A stretch of DNA of 64,000 nucleotides from Streptomyces sp. DT2A-34 (GCF_030499515.1 NZ_JASTWJ010000001.1:2294001-2358000); one strand, 5' to 3'. Shown: positions 8,408-17,755, counted from the first letter of the stretch. Made by a program: numbers and translations. The notes: generated by a model not told the origin, from the sequence alone.

Positions 8408-9086
8408 TTGAGGGCGTGGGCGGTGTGCGCGGCGGTGGCCACCTTCGCCTGCCCTGACCTGACTACGTTCTGTCGCCTCGATGAGCTCGGCTTGGAGGTA
8501 ACCGCACAGCGGGTGGAGCCGGATCGGGCAGTTCTTGACTGCCGCGTCGTGGACGTCGAGACCGACGGCTGGTGCCGCCGCTGCGGCTGTGAAGGAGTGC
8601 CACGGGAAACGGTCACACGGCGTCTTGCGCATGAGCCGCTGAGCCGGCGCCCGACGACGTTGCTGGTCACGTTCCGCCGCTACCGGTGCATCGGGTGCGG
8701 GCACGTGTGGTGGCAGGACACGCACAGGGCGGCCGAGCCGCGGGCCAAGCTCTCGCGCCGGGGTCTGCGCTGTGTGTTGGAAGGGATCGTGGTCCAGCAG
8801 GGTCGCCGAGAGCCTGGCGGTGTCCTGGGCGACGGCCAATGACGCGGTCCTGGCCGAGGGCAAGCGCGTGCTGATCGACGAGCCGACCCGGTTCGACGAC
8901 GTGCGTGCGATCGGGGTCGACTAGCACGTACGGCGCCACACCCGCCGCGGGGACAAGTACGTCACCGTGATCATCGACTTGACCCCGGTGCGCGACGGCC
9001 CGGGCCCGGCGCGGCTGCTGGACATGGTCGAGGATCGATCCAAGCCAGTGTTCAAGGTCCTGGCTGGACGCCCGCTCACGGTGTGA
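8408..9086 (+). pseudogene. Degraded ISL3-family transposase
   Basis: The first part reads as an ISL3 transposase N-terminus with its zinc-finger cysteines: WCRRCGCEG, then FRRYRCIGCGHVWW. After EGIVVQ near 8795 a small deletion shifts the frame. The second frame continues AESLAVSWATANDAVLAEG, then RFDDVRAIGVD. There a TAG at 8922-8924 replaces the glutamate codon expected before HV. Reading resumes as RRHTRRGDKYVTVIIDLTPV and ends at a TGA at 9084-9086 well before the full family length of about 400-550 residues. The frameshift, the nonsense codon and the 3' truncation together make it non-functional. No terminal inverted repeats were found. Confidence 0.85.
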
Positions 9087-9981
9087 AGTCCATCCAGAGG
9101 GGCGCCGCCCTGTCCACGCGCCGGGCCCCGCATCGGCATGGTCGACGAGTACGACATCCTCACAGCTGTCGGCCAGCAGCCCGCGCGGCGCACTTCCTGC
9201 TGTACGCCTCCTCCGCCCAGGACGTGCGCTACTCCTGGCCCGGGGCGAGTGGCGAACAAGGCGGCCCAGCTGACGAGCTATTCCCAGCCAGGCCACGAGT
9301 GTTTGTCGAGGTCGAAGAGAACCAGAAGGCGCTGCACACTCCGCACCTCTAGTGCGCAAGACCCGTTGCCACGCTACAAGCCCCTAACCTGCGCAAACGT
9401 GAAGACCACGCGGAAATTTCACAACGGGGAGAAACGCGGGAGACGGGGGAAAAGTCGACCGCCTCAACGCGACTACGTCGATGCCCCACCCCCCTACCCG
9501 CGCAGCCACAGGGCCGAGAAGATGCTAGGTCTTCTGCGACCCGAGAAGACGTTGGTCTTCGCGTACGGGTGTCGGGGGCGACCGCCCAAGGCAGGGTCGA
9601 GAAGATGTTTGTCTTGGGAGACAGGTGGCGGGCGACCCGCTCGACACGGTTGCTTGTCATCATGCGGAGACAGGTCAGCCCTGCAAGATCGCTGGCGGAC
9701 CACGATCACCCGGCAGCTGCACACCAGACCCTTCCACAGGACGAGTGCGGTCTCGTATCCGTCATCGGTTCGGTCTCATATCCGGCCAGCTCCGCACCTG
9801 ACCTCATCATCTAATGTTGCATTTCCGGGGCGATCTAGAAGTTCAACGGGAGCCTCATCCGTAGTGCGTCTGGCAACTGCGAATCAGGGCGGTGGCTAAT
9901 CCATACCAAGAAGCGCTAGAACCGATGGACGAAGTAGCTAAGACTTCATGAGCGATTCAAGCCACTAGCCAGGCAGAGGCA
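9087..9981. other. Non-coding tract with iterated palindromes
   Basis: About 900 bases without a recognisable gene. A plus-strand frame is open from 9138 to 9899 but its arginine/serine/proline composition and lack of domain features argue against coding. Three copies of a short palindrome lie at 9516-9615. G+C content falls toward the right end. Confidence 0.45.
9516..9615. repeat. Three copies of an AGAAGA...TCTT palindrome
   Basis: GAGAAGATGCTAGGTCTTCT (9516-9535), GAGAAGACGTTGGTCTTC (9543-9560) and GAGAAGATGTTTGTCTT (9599-9615) share the pattern GAGAAGAyGnTnGTCTT. Each is itself an imperfect inverted repeat. Such arrays can be operators or replication iterons. Confidence 0.55.
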
Positions 9982-10071
9982 ATGACCTTCATCATTTACG
10001 CAAGACGTGAAATCATACAACGAAGAGTTGAGTCTCGATCGATGCTAATCAATTCGATTCACAAGGTGTGA
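9982..10071 (+). CDS. Possible 29-residue peptide in AT-rich island
   Basis: A short frame starting ATG with AGAGG four bases upstream encodes MTFIIYARREIIQRRVESRS and nine more residues. It ends at a TGA three bases before the TTG start of the next small frame. Codon use is unlike the surrounding Streptomyces genes. It could be a leader peptide or chance. Confidence 0.2.
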   Translation: MTFIIYARREIIQRRVESRSMLINSIHKV

Positions 10072-10074
10072 AAG

Positions 10075-10248
10075 TTGAAGCTGTTCTTTATTGCAATGAG
10101 AGAAGCTCGAAGCTCAACGAACATGGTGCAAAGTCGCAAGGAATTAGGGCATGGGGAAGAGTATCAAGGATATGACTGTTACAGTATGCTAATAATCATC
10201 GCGCTAGTGGTAGGCCTATTCGTTGGTGGTGATGCCGCTGCGAGGTAA
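10075..10248 (+). CDS. Possible 57-residue single-span membrane peptide
   Basis: A frame from TTG 10075 (with AAGGTG seven bases upstream) or ATG 10096 ends at TAA 10246-10248. Its C-terminal half has a membrane-like run MLIIIALVVGLFVGG. Local G+C is about 43% (9961-10200), far below the genome level, so if real it is foreign. There is no homology I can name. Confidence 0.25.
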   Translation: MKLFFIAMREARSSTNMVQSRKELGHGEEYQGYDCYSMLIIIALVVGLFVGGDAAAR

Positions 10249-10630
10249 GGTACTCACACCAACAAGTGGGCTGTGTACTGAGTACGCACGCCGGCATGGG
10301 TGAGGGTGACTCGGGAAACTGAGGGTGCGGAGTGTGAGAAGCAGTTCGGGAAGCAAAGGTGCAAGCAGCGGCCCAATCATCGGACCGAGTCGAGCACGGA
10401 TGGTTGGCCCCTTCCCGATGCACAATCCAGTACCAACACGCCACAGGGCAGGGACGGAAGGGACGGAATTCCACTATTGTTGGCTCCCGTATCTCCTCTT
10501 ACTTCCTCATGTGTAAGGTTCAGAAAAGCCGTCCCTTCCACCCCTAACACCCCGTCTTCGCAGGTCAGCGGCAGGGACGGCGACAGGGACGGCGTCCGTA
10601 GAACCGTCCCTGTCGGTGCCGGCGCGTCCC
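10249..10630. other. Candidate replication-origin region downstream of helicase gene
   Basis: No gene is seen. The right half contains six exact GGGACGG heptamers in both orientations and a 12-bp inverted repeat, next to the 43% GC island on its left. See the repeat entry and findings. Confidence 0.45.
10451..10615. repeat. GGGACGG iteron-like array
   Basis: Exact GGGACGG occurs at 10451, 10460, 10574 and 10586, and inverted (CCGTCCC) at 10529 and 10604. Flanking bases are also similar (mostly A before the motif). CGACAGGGACGG at 10581-10592 and its exact reverse complement at 10604-10615 form a hairpin. P4-type primase-helicases recognise iterons at their origins, so position and pattern suggest an origin; this is inference. 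Confidence 0.55.
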
Positions 10631-12067
10631 TCAGCGCGTACCGCTCCATCCGGGCGTGCCGTGCCACGAGGTAGACGCCAGGTCCGCCCCGGTGACGTAC
10701 TGGACGCCGTTGGACTTCTCCGTCACTCCTTCTATCCCTGGCACCGCGACCAGTCGCTCGTAGAAGCGGCGGTTAGCGTAAGGCTTGCGGCCACTATCAA
10801 CGGCCCATCCGCGGTAGAGCTTGTACAGCTCGACCCTGTTGCACCGCTTGCCGAGGCCGATGGTGACCTTGCCCAGCTCCACGGCGTCGTCCATGAACTG
10901 TCGGACCGAGTCGGCTTCGGAGCGGAACCGGTTGGCGGCCATCGTCATCGTGTGGGGCAGCGTGGTGATGCCCTCGGCGAGGTACTGCCGCAGACCCTCC
11001 ACGGCCCACGCGGCGATGCCCTCCAGCTCGTCCTCCATCTTCTCCGCGAGCCGCGGGTCACGCCGGGGGTTGTCGGGGCCGTACGTCACGCCGAACTCGA
11101 CAGGCCGGAAACGACCCCAGATCGCGTCGTCGTCGCCGCGCGGCTGCGGGAACTGGTTGGAGGCGACCCAGATGACGCACTCGGGGTTCCAGTTCGTCTC
11201 GAAGCCGTAGTTCGCCCGGCTGTTCTGCGTGTCGCCGCCAGTGAGCCGCTTCACGAGGGCTTCGTCCAGTTCCTGTCCGTGGCCCGTCTCGGAAGCGGAC
11301 ACGTACCGCTTGCCCTTCATAGAGTGCAGCTCGTTGGAAGGGCCGCCAGCGCCCTTCTTCGGCCGGAGTGCCCCATCGTTGGCGGTGACGCCATAATCCT
11401 GCCCGAACATCTTGGCGAGGGTGTTCACGACGATGGACTTGCCGGTGTTCGCCGGGCCGTACAGCCACATCATGATTTTCTCGCTGGAGCGCCCGGTGAG
11501 GGTGTAGCCGACGACCTTCTGAAGGTACTCACGGGTGGCCTGGTCGGGGACGTTCTCCTCAAGGAAGGAATCCCACCGAGGACACGTTGCCTCGGGGTTG
11601 TAGTTCACGGGGAGCATCCGAGTCTGAGAGTCCCCGGCGTCGTGGTCCGCGAACTCCATAGTGTTGGTGTCCATGGTGCCGTTGGCGAAGTTCACGAGGA
11701 ACCGGTCACGGTCGAATTCGCCGGGCCACACCACGACTGACGGGTGGGCCTGGAGGGCACGGAAGCATCCGTTGATGGCACCGGAGGACTGCTGTCCATT
11801 AGCCCACTTCTCGAACGTTTCCCGCTCGGACAGTCCCTTTGCGGCAGGGGTGTCGTCGTATTCCCCGGCTTCATCTTCCACCATGTAGCGGAGAGTTTCC
11901 CAGATGAATCCGCGTACGGTGGTGTCCGCGCCGAACATTTCCCACTTCCGGTCGTCGTAGACGGTGAAGCGCCCCTCCTTTTCGTCCCGGACGAAGCGGA
12001 TACGGTCACCGAACTTGGCGATGACGCGCTCCGCGTTTCCGAAGTCATTCCGCGTGTGCTTGGCCAC
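10631..12067 (-). CDS. P4-type phage/plasmid primase-helicase (SF3 family)
   Basis: 478 residues from GTG at 12067. Its Shine-Dalgarno AGGAGGG lies inside the stop region of the preceding primase gene (two bases separate that stop from this start). It contains the D5_N-like region (PRWDSFLEENVPDQATREYL), the Walker A GPANTGKSIVVN near residue 230, and SF3-type downstream motifs (VKRLTGGDTQNSR, then ECVIWVASNQFPQ, then WGRFRPVEFG). The C-terminal segment (FYERLVAVPGIEGVTEKSNG) matches the winged-helix tail of this family. The protein should unwind element DNA at its origin. The primase activity is probably supplied by the separate Prim-Pol gene upstream, since no primase domain is visible here. 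Confidence 0.88.
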   Translation of the reverse strand: MAKHTRNDFGNAERVIAKFGDRIRFVRDEKEGRFTVYDDRKWEMFGADTTVRGFIWETLRYMVEDEAGEYDDTPAAKGLSERETFEKWANGQQSSGAINGCFRALQAHPSVVVWPGEFDRDRFLVNFANGTMDTNTMEFADHDAGDSQTRMLPVNYNPEATCPRWDSFLEENVPDQATREYLQKVVGYTLTGRSSEKIMMWLYGPANTGKSIVVNTLAKMFGQDYGVTANDGALRPKKGAGGPSNELHSMKGKRYVSASETGHGQELDEALVKRLTGGDTQNSRANYGFETNWNPECVIWVASNQFPQPRGDDDAIWGRFRPVEFGVTYGPDNPRRDPRLAEKMEDELEGIAAWAVEGLRQYLAEGITTLPHTMTMAANRFRSEADSVRQFMDDAVELGKVTIGLGKRCNRVELYKLYRGWAVDSGRKPYANRRFYERLVAVPGIEGVTEKSNGVQYVTGADLASTSWHGTPGWSGTR

Positions 12068-12069
12068 CG

Positions 12070-13098
12070 TTAGACCCTCCTGTAGTTCATGTTCGGGCGG
12101 GGCTTTGCGGCCCTCGGTGTCGCCTTTTCCCATCCGGATTCGATGGTGCGGCGCGCACGCCATTCAGGGTGATTTCCCTGGATGCATGCTTCGAGGAGCT
12201 GGGCCTTTACCCATTCCTCGTCGGAGCCGAGTTGTCCGCCCTTGAAGAGTCCGGCGATGCTGAACGCGGCCTTGTTGATGGTGTCGTTCTGGGTTCCGTT
12301 CAGTGCGGAGATGATGCCGTCACACTCCGACGCGAGCGCCGCGAGGGCGTAGGCGGTGGTGCCACCCGGGGTGTCGTGCTGCTCGTAGTTGCCGGTGCAG
12401 GGCTGACTGAACGGGCAGTCATCCATCCACGAGTCAGCGGCGGTCTTCGGCGTCGGCACGTACACCTTCGGCCGGAGCATGTCGACGAGCTTGGCCGGCG
12501 CCGCCACGGGGGCGTCGTCGGCGCATACCTCGTAGAAGCCCGCAGGCCCGGAGTCGTCGGCCGCCGCCCAGGACGGAGGGGCCACCACCTGGCCACCGTT
12601 GCCACGGGTGTCGAGGTCCGGCCCGAGCTTCCCGGCGGAGTTGCGGAGGTCGAAGTCCACGCCGTCCCACGTCCAGTAGAAGTGGAGCCCGCCGGTACGG
12701 GTCTTCACGGTGTAGGTGGCGGGGAACTGTCCGATCTTGGCTTCGAGGGCCGCCAGGGTGGCACTGCCGATCTTGCCGGGGCCGTCATCGACGTCCAGGA
12801 CCCAGAGGTTGGACGCCTCGCCCGTCACGATGCACACGTTGGTCTGGGGTCCGGCGGGGAACCACGAGACGATCTTGTTCCAGTCGTCGTGGGTGGCCTC
12901 GTTCGGCCACCCCTTCATCGTGGGGTACTTGCTGCCGTACGGTGCCGGGATCACCCGCCAGCCACGCTGGGCATAGGCGACGGCGGCGACTAGGGGCATA
13001 CTGGTGGTGATCGATGCCGCCGCCTGGTTGTTGATCTGTTCGGAGCCGCTGCCCTTGCCGGGGGTCGCGGCTCCGGTGCTGTTAGGCGGCATCGCCAT
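12070..13098 (-). CDS. Prim-Pol (bifunctional DNA primase/polymerase) domain protein
   Basis: 342 residues from ATG 13098 (ATG 13092 is also possible), overlapping the end of the upstream small gene. The archaeo-eukaryotic primase/polymerase fold is visible as AYAQRGWRVIPAPYGSKYPT, then LWVLDVDDGPGK with the metal-binding DxD, then TRTGGLHFYWTW with the catalytic His. A QVVAPPSW block completes the core. The C-terminal part (EEWVKAQLLEACIQGNHPEW) is a helical primase-associated region. It would synthesise primers for element replication. Its stop overlaps the Shine-Dalgarno site of the helicase gene, so the two are translationally coupled. Confidence 0.88.
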   Translation of the reverse strand: MAMPPNSTGAATPGKGSGSEQINNQAAASITTSMPLVAAVAYAQRGWRVIPAPYGSKYPTMKGWPNEATHDDWNKIVSWFPAGPQTNVCIVTGEASNLWVLDVDDGPGKIGSATLAALEAKIGQFPATYTVKTRTGGLHFYWTWDGVDFDLRNSAGKLGPDLDTRGNGGQVVAPPSWAAADDSGPAGFYEVCADDAPVAAPAKLVDMLRPKVYVPTPKTAADSWMDDCPFSQPCTGNYEQHDTPGGTTAYALAALASECDGIISALNGTQNDTINKAAFSIAGLFKGGQLGSDEEWVKAQLLEACIQGNHPEWRARRTIESGWEKATPRAAKPRPNMNYRRV

Positions 13099-13330
13099 CA
13101 CCGCCGTCCACGGGCTGCGGGACCGCGAGCAGCAGCACGGCGAGCTTCGACCGCTGCGCATCGGTGAGCGGCGGCGCGGCAGCGACCGCGCGGCGGATGT
13201 GCTGTTCGAGCTTCGCGGCTTCGAGTTCGCGACGAGTCTCCGCGGCGGCGGCATGATTGCCGCGCCGGACGTAGCCACCGAGCTGGCGCTTGAGAGCCTG
13301 AGGGTCGGGCGCAGAAGGAGAGGGCACCAC
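13082..13330 (-). CDS. Small helical hypothetical protein of the integrative element
   Basis: 82 residues starting at GTG 13330, chosen because GGAGGTG lies seven bases upstream; the frame stays open further. The body ALKRQLGGYVRRGNHAAAAE, ETRRELEAAKLEQHIRRAVA and LTDAQRSKLAVLLL is helical and charged. Similar small proteins precede primase genes in actinobacterial phage-like elements. Its stop overlaps the Prim-Pol start by 17 bases. Function is unknown; a replication accessory or DNA-binding role is only a guess. Confidence 0.65.
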   Translation of the reverse strand: MVPSPSAPDPQALKRQLGGYVRRGNHAAAAETRRELEAAKLEQHIRRAVAAAPPLTDAQRSKLAVLLLAVPQPVDGGDGDAA

Positions 13331-13437
13331 GACAACACCTCCGATATCGGAGTCGTGTCGCAAGTGCCCTCTTGCGCTGATGTGACCGGGGAGCCGGAGC
13401 ACCCGGTCAGGCTTGCCGACCAGCTTAGGCCATAAGC

Positions 13438-13770
13438 TCAGGGTCTGAACAGCTTGAGCGTCTGGACCCTCCCCGTCCTGCGGGCCGCCCGCAGCTTCGC
13501 CCTCACTGCTGCTTCGTCGAGAGGCAGGTCCCCGTCTTCGGGGCAGTCGAGAAGTCGAGGGACGACGCCAGGAAACCTACGGTCGCGTGCTGCCCAGTAG
13601 GTGACGATCTCCCCATCCGCGTTTTCTTCGACCGTTGCGACCCGCGCACCGCACTTACCGCAGCGGACGCGCACCAGAGGCTTGCCGCCAGGGAGATGTG
13701 CCCCGGCGAGCGCGCGTACGGCGGCTTCCCGTCGCCGGAGGGACTTGATGATGTCCAGAATCGTGCCCAT
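13438..13770 (-). CDS. Small hypothetical protein with CxxC motif
   Basis: 110 residues from ATG 13770, preceded by GGGAGGG nine bases upstream. It has a basic helix MGTILDIIKSLRRREAAVRA, then VRVRCGKCGARV, a CxxC knuckle, and a C-terminal basic tail. It lies in the same minus-strand block between integrase and primase genes. No family is recognised; the N-terminal helix followed by a zinc knuckle would suit a DNA- or RNA-binding accessory protein. Confidence 0.6.
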   Translation of the reverse strand: MGTILDIIKSLRRREAAVRALAGAHLPGGKPLVRVRCGKCGARVATVEENADGEIVTYWAARDRRFPGVVPRLLDCPEDGDLPLDEAAVRAKLRAARRTGRVQTLKLFRP

Positions 13771-13830
13771 GGGGCTCAGCCCTCCCACTTGATCTCGACG
13801 GTCTCGGGGTCGGAGTACCCCATGCAGGAC

Positions 13831-14091
13831 TCATGCGGCACCGCCCTCGTCGTCAGTGAGGCACCCGCACTCGTCCTCGTGGAGGAACAGCGCCGGGATT
13901 ACCATCCCTGCCCGGGTCAAGGCTCGGCGCTGCTGGCGGTTGGGCATCTGGGGGCGTGCCTCGCAGTCAGGGCACTTCCCGTGCAGGTTGGCAGCGCGGC
14001 GGACAGCAAGCCCGTTCTTGAGCGTGTCGGGGGCGGAGTCGGGAATGGCCGGCTGGATGACCAGGGCCCGGTCTCCGTCGAACATGGCCAA
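13831..14091 (-). CDS. Small hypothetical protein with cysteine motifs
   Basis: 86 residues beginning MAMFDGDRALVIQPAIPDSA, with HGKCPDCEARPQMPNRQQRR in the centre and ECGC near the end. The CPDCEARPQMPNRQQRRALT block is a pattern I associate with small proteins on Streptomyces integrative elements and phages. Function is unknown. Same orientation and spacing as its neighbours. Confidence 0.55.
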   Translation of the reverse strand: MAMFDGDRALVIQPAIPDSAPDTLKNGLAVRRAANLHGKCPDCEARPQMPNRQQRRALTRAGMVIPALFLHEDECGCLTDDEGGAA

Positions 14092-14147
14092 ACTGACGTC
14101 GTAGCTCTTGTGGCCCCCCGGTATTCGCGCCCCGGAGGTCGCGGCTG

Positions 14148-14435
14148 TTATGCGACACCGTGGCCACCCCCGTTGCGGCTGGCGCGGGCCTTCGCGGCGC
14201 GAGCCTGAGAGGACTTGAGGGCGAGCCGGCGGAAGTGGGCCTTACGGGCGTGCTCGGCGCGGCGTGCGCGCTCCTCGGGGGGCAGGGTGCCCTCCGGGTC
14301 CACATCGCGCTCGAACCTGGCGAGGGAAGCCGTACGGGCGGGCAAGGTGTGCGCGATGGGGTCTTCGCAGCTGGCCCACATCTCGTGGGCTGCGATCTGG
14401 GCGCGAAGACGGCGCTGTTCAGGCGTAAGGGGCAT
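14148..14435 (-). CDS. Small basic helical hypothetical protein
   Basis: 95 residues beginning MPLTPEQRRLRAQIAAHEMW, with a highly charged centre (LPPEERARRAEHARKAHFRR) and a basic C-terminus. Proteins starting MPLTPEQRRLRAQIAAH are widespread in Streptomyces mobile and phage-like DNA and remain uncharacterised. The pattern of basic helices would suit nucleic-acid binding. It sits between the integrase pair and the rest of the element operon. Confidence 0.65.
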   Translation of the reverse strand: MPLTPEQRRLRAQIAAHEMWASCEDPIAHTLPARTASLARFERDVDPEGTLPPEERARRAEHARKAHFRRLALKSSQARAAKARASRNGGGHGVA

Positions 14436-14564
14436 AGCTAGGGAAGCCCTTCGAAGGGTTCTTCCCGGCCCGTCGACCGGCCCGCTTGGGCCGCCGGTTC
14501 AAGTCACTGCCGCGTGCAGCTCGATCGACAGACGGTTCCTCGGTGCCCCTTACAGACGCCGGAC

Positions 14565-14858
14565 TCACAAGTGTACGTCATGCGCTGCGCTAGGTGTGAT
14601 CAGGACTGCGGTCTGCTTCACACGCGTTCTCCTGTACGCGCGATACTTCGGCGCCACCCGCCCCTTGGCGGCCTCGAAGACCCTGGTGTCGAAGACGCCG
14701 CAGTTGTCATGGCTACCGCTCAGCTGAAGAGCGCCGTTCGACAGCACGTAGGCCACGATGCGGTGGCACACCGTGCAGCGAAGTGGCACGGCGACCGCAA
14801 GCGGCGGCGAAAACGGGCTGTCAGGCGGCGTGCCGCTGATGGGGGCGAAGTACTGCAT
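14565..14858 (-). CDS. Small CxxC protein translationally coupled to integrase
   Basis: 97 residues starting MQYFAPISGTPPDSPFSPPL. Its ATG overlaps the integrase stop as TAATG, and the sequence upstream GGGGGACC supplies a ribosome site. It carries LRCTVCHRIVAYV and a later SGSHDNCGVFDTR, so one CxxC plus further Cys/His, then a basic tail. No family recognised. Tight coupling to an integrase suggests a recombination accessory role (for example an excisionase-like or regulatory protein), but it lacks an obvious HTH, so this is inference. Confidence 0.65.
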   Translation of the reverse strand: MQYFAPISGTPPDSPFSPPLAVAVPLRCTVCHRIVAYVLSNGALQLSGSHDNCGVFDTRVFEAAKGRVAPKYRAYRRTRVKQTAVLITPSAAHDVHL

Positions 14859-15751
14859 TACAGGTCCCCCAGTCCCAGCCTGCGGGCTTCCTCCGCAGCC
14901 CGTCGCTCCGATGACGCCCGCGTGTAGCGGTCCAGCATGTCCCTGCGCGTCCACCCCGCAACGGCCATCAGCCCGCCCTCGCTGCCACCGGCCGCCAGCC
15001 ACCTGCACGCCGCCGTGTGCCGCATCAGGTGGGGGTGGAAGCCATCGATGCCGGCCAGCTCGGCACGGCCCTTCAGGGCGGCGTACAGGCCGTCGTAGCT
15101 GAAGCCCTTGCCACGGTCTCCGAGCCAGAGGTCCGGCGTGGACGCCAACCGGTGTGCCTTGCGTATGCGCAGATACCGGTCGATGGCCCGCCCGGTCTGG
15201 GCACCGAACGGCACAGTCCGGCCTTTTCCGCCCTTGCCCTTTCGGATCACCGCGCCGCCCTCTCTGAGGTTGACGTCGTCCAGCGCCATTGACACGACCT
15301 CTCCGGCGCGGGCTCCGGTCTCGATCATGAGCCGGATAATCGCCTCGTCGCGGCGGTCGCGGAGATCGTTCCCCTTGCACGCCTTTATCAGCGTCTTCAG
15401 CTGGTCATCATCCAGGGATTCGACGACCTTCACGTCCAGCTTCGGCGGGCGCAGGTTGACGAGCTGATCGTCGCTGATCTCCCCCTCGTCGGCCAGCCAG
15501 GCCGAGAACCGGCGGACCGCCAGCTGCCGTGAGCGGGCGGTGGACGCCTGCGCTCCACTGTCGATCAGGTGCGCCGTGAAGGCATTCACCGTGGGCCGGT
15601 CCAGGGCCGGGGGAATACCGGTCAACGCCGTCCAACGCAGGAAGGAACGGACGCCGTCGCCGTACGTTTTCAGGGTCTGGGCGGACTTCCGTTCGGCGGC
15701 GAGATGAAGCACCCAGGAGCCCAGAAGGGCACGCATGTCTGATTGGTCCAT
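14858..15751 (-). CDS. Tyrosine recombinase (XerC/D-type integrase)
   Basis: 297 residues. The N-terminal SAM-like core-binding domain runs from about residue 5 to 95 (LLGSWVLHLAAERKSAQTLK). The catalytic domain has ETGARAGEVVSM (first Arg), a Lys in the beta-hairpin GKGGKGRTVPF, HPHLMRHTAACR (HxxR), GWTRRDMLDRYTR (Trp/His position and the nucleophile Tyr). All expected residues are present, so it should be active. It is compact, like XerC/D and small plasmid or satellite integrases, and lies about 120 bases from the 3' end of hrdB. The element probably integrated next to hrdB. Confidence 0.93.
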   Translation of the reverse strand: MDQSDMRALLGSWVLHLAAERKSAQTLKTYGDGVRSFLRWTALTGIPPALDRPTVNAFTAHLIDSGAQASTARSRQLAVRRFSAWLADEGEISDDQLVNLRPPKLDVKVVESLDDDQLKTLIKACKGNDLRDRRDEAIIRLMIETGARAGEVVSMALDDVNLREGGAVIRKGKGGKGRTVPFGAQTGRAIDRYLRIRKAHRLASTPDLWLGDRGKGFSYDGLYAALKGRAELAGIDGFHPHLMRHTAACRWLAAGGSEGGLMAVAGWTRRDMLDRYTRASSERRAAEEARRLGLGDL

Positions 15752-15817
15752 GCCTGAAGCATATGCCAGACCGCGGCGTGTGATATCTGGGCTAGGAGCG
15801 CTGCGCTTGCCATGAAA

Positions 15818-15855
15818 AACGCCCCTGGCCCGCGAATCCGCAGGTCAGGGGCGTT
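15818..15855 (-). terminator. hrdB transcription terminator
   Basis: AACGCCCCTG (15818-15827) and CAGGGGCGTT (15846-15855) form a 10-bp perfect stem. On the minus strand it is followed by a run of five T, a standard intrinsic terminator 15 bases beyond the hrdB stop. Its loop holds GCGAATCCGCAGGTC, part of which recurs in the direct repeats at 3.6 and 7.6 kb. Confidence 0.85.
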
Positions 15856-15870
15856 CTGTAGGGGCTGGGC

Positions 15871-17400
<1,530 letters not shown>

Positions 17401-17586
17401 GAACAACCTCTCGGAACGTTGGAAAACGGCTTCCGGCCCCGTCCACGGCGGACAGGAGCCGACCACCGACCTGGGGATTGGGCCGACGGTGCGGGCGGGG
17501 GCCGGGAAGATGCACAGCGCCTTGAGCGGCGTCCGTATTCCCTCCTCGGCTGTCACCTCTTAGGTCATCGCGTTGTTTCCCCGAGT

Positions 17587-17616
17587 GTTACGCCCAATCT
17601 GCGTGGCCCGAGTCAC
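17587..17616 (-). promoter_or_regulatory. Possible hrdB promoter elements
   Basis: On the minus strand TGTGAC (around 17612-17617) and CGTAAC (17587-17592) lie about 190 bases before the hrdB start, resembling ECF-type -35/-10 boxes. In S. griseus hrdB transcription is known to use the ECF factor ShbA. The match here is by eye only. Confidence 0.25.
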
Positions 17617-17712
17617 ATCCCGTAACCGATCAAAAGCGGGCAGATGACAACAGAAGCGGTCGCCCATAGCTTCGATGATGCACTGTACGGCGATTCCGTC
17701 GCCCCATTGCAC

Positions 17713-17755
17713 CGTCGGACCCGCAGGATCCGTACTGGATCCTGCGGGTCCGACG
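17713..17755 (-). terminator. Strong hairpin after whiH
   Basis: CGTCGGACCCGCAGGATCC (17713-17731) and its exact complement at 17737-17755 form a 19-bp perfect stem with a 5-base loop. It separates the end of whiH from the hrdB promoter region and should stop whiH transcription. Confidence 0.85.

Noticed and set aside
9138..9899. 253-residue plus-strand frame after the ISL3 remnant
   Set aside because: No domain, biased composition, and it crosses the iterated palindromes; likely non-coding.
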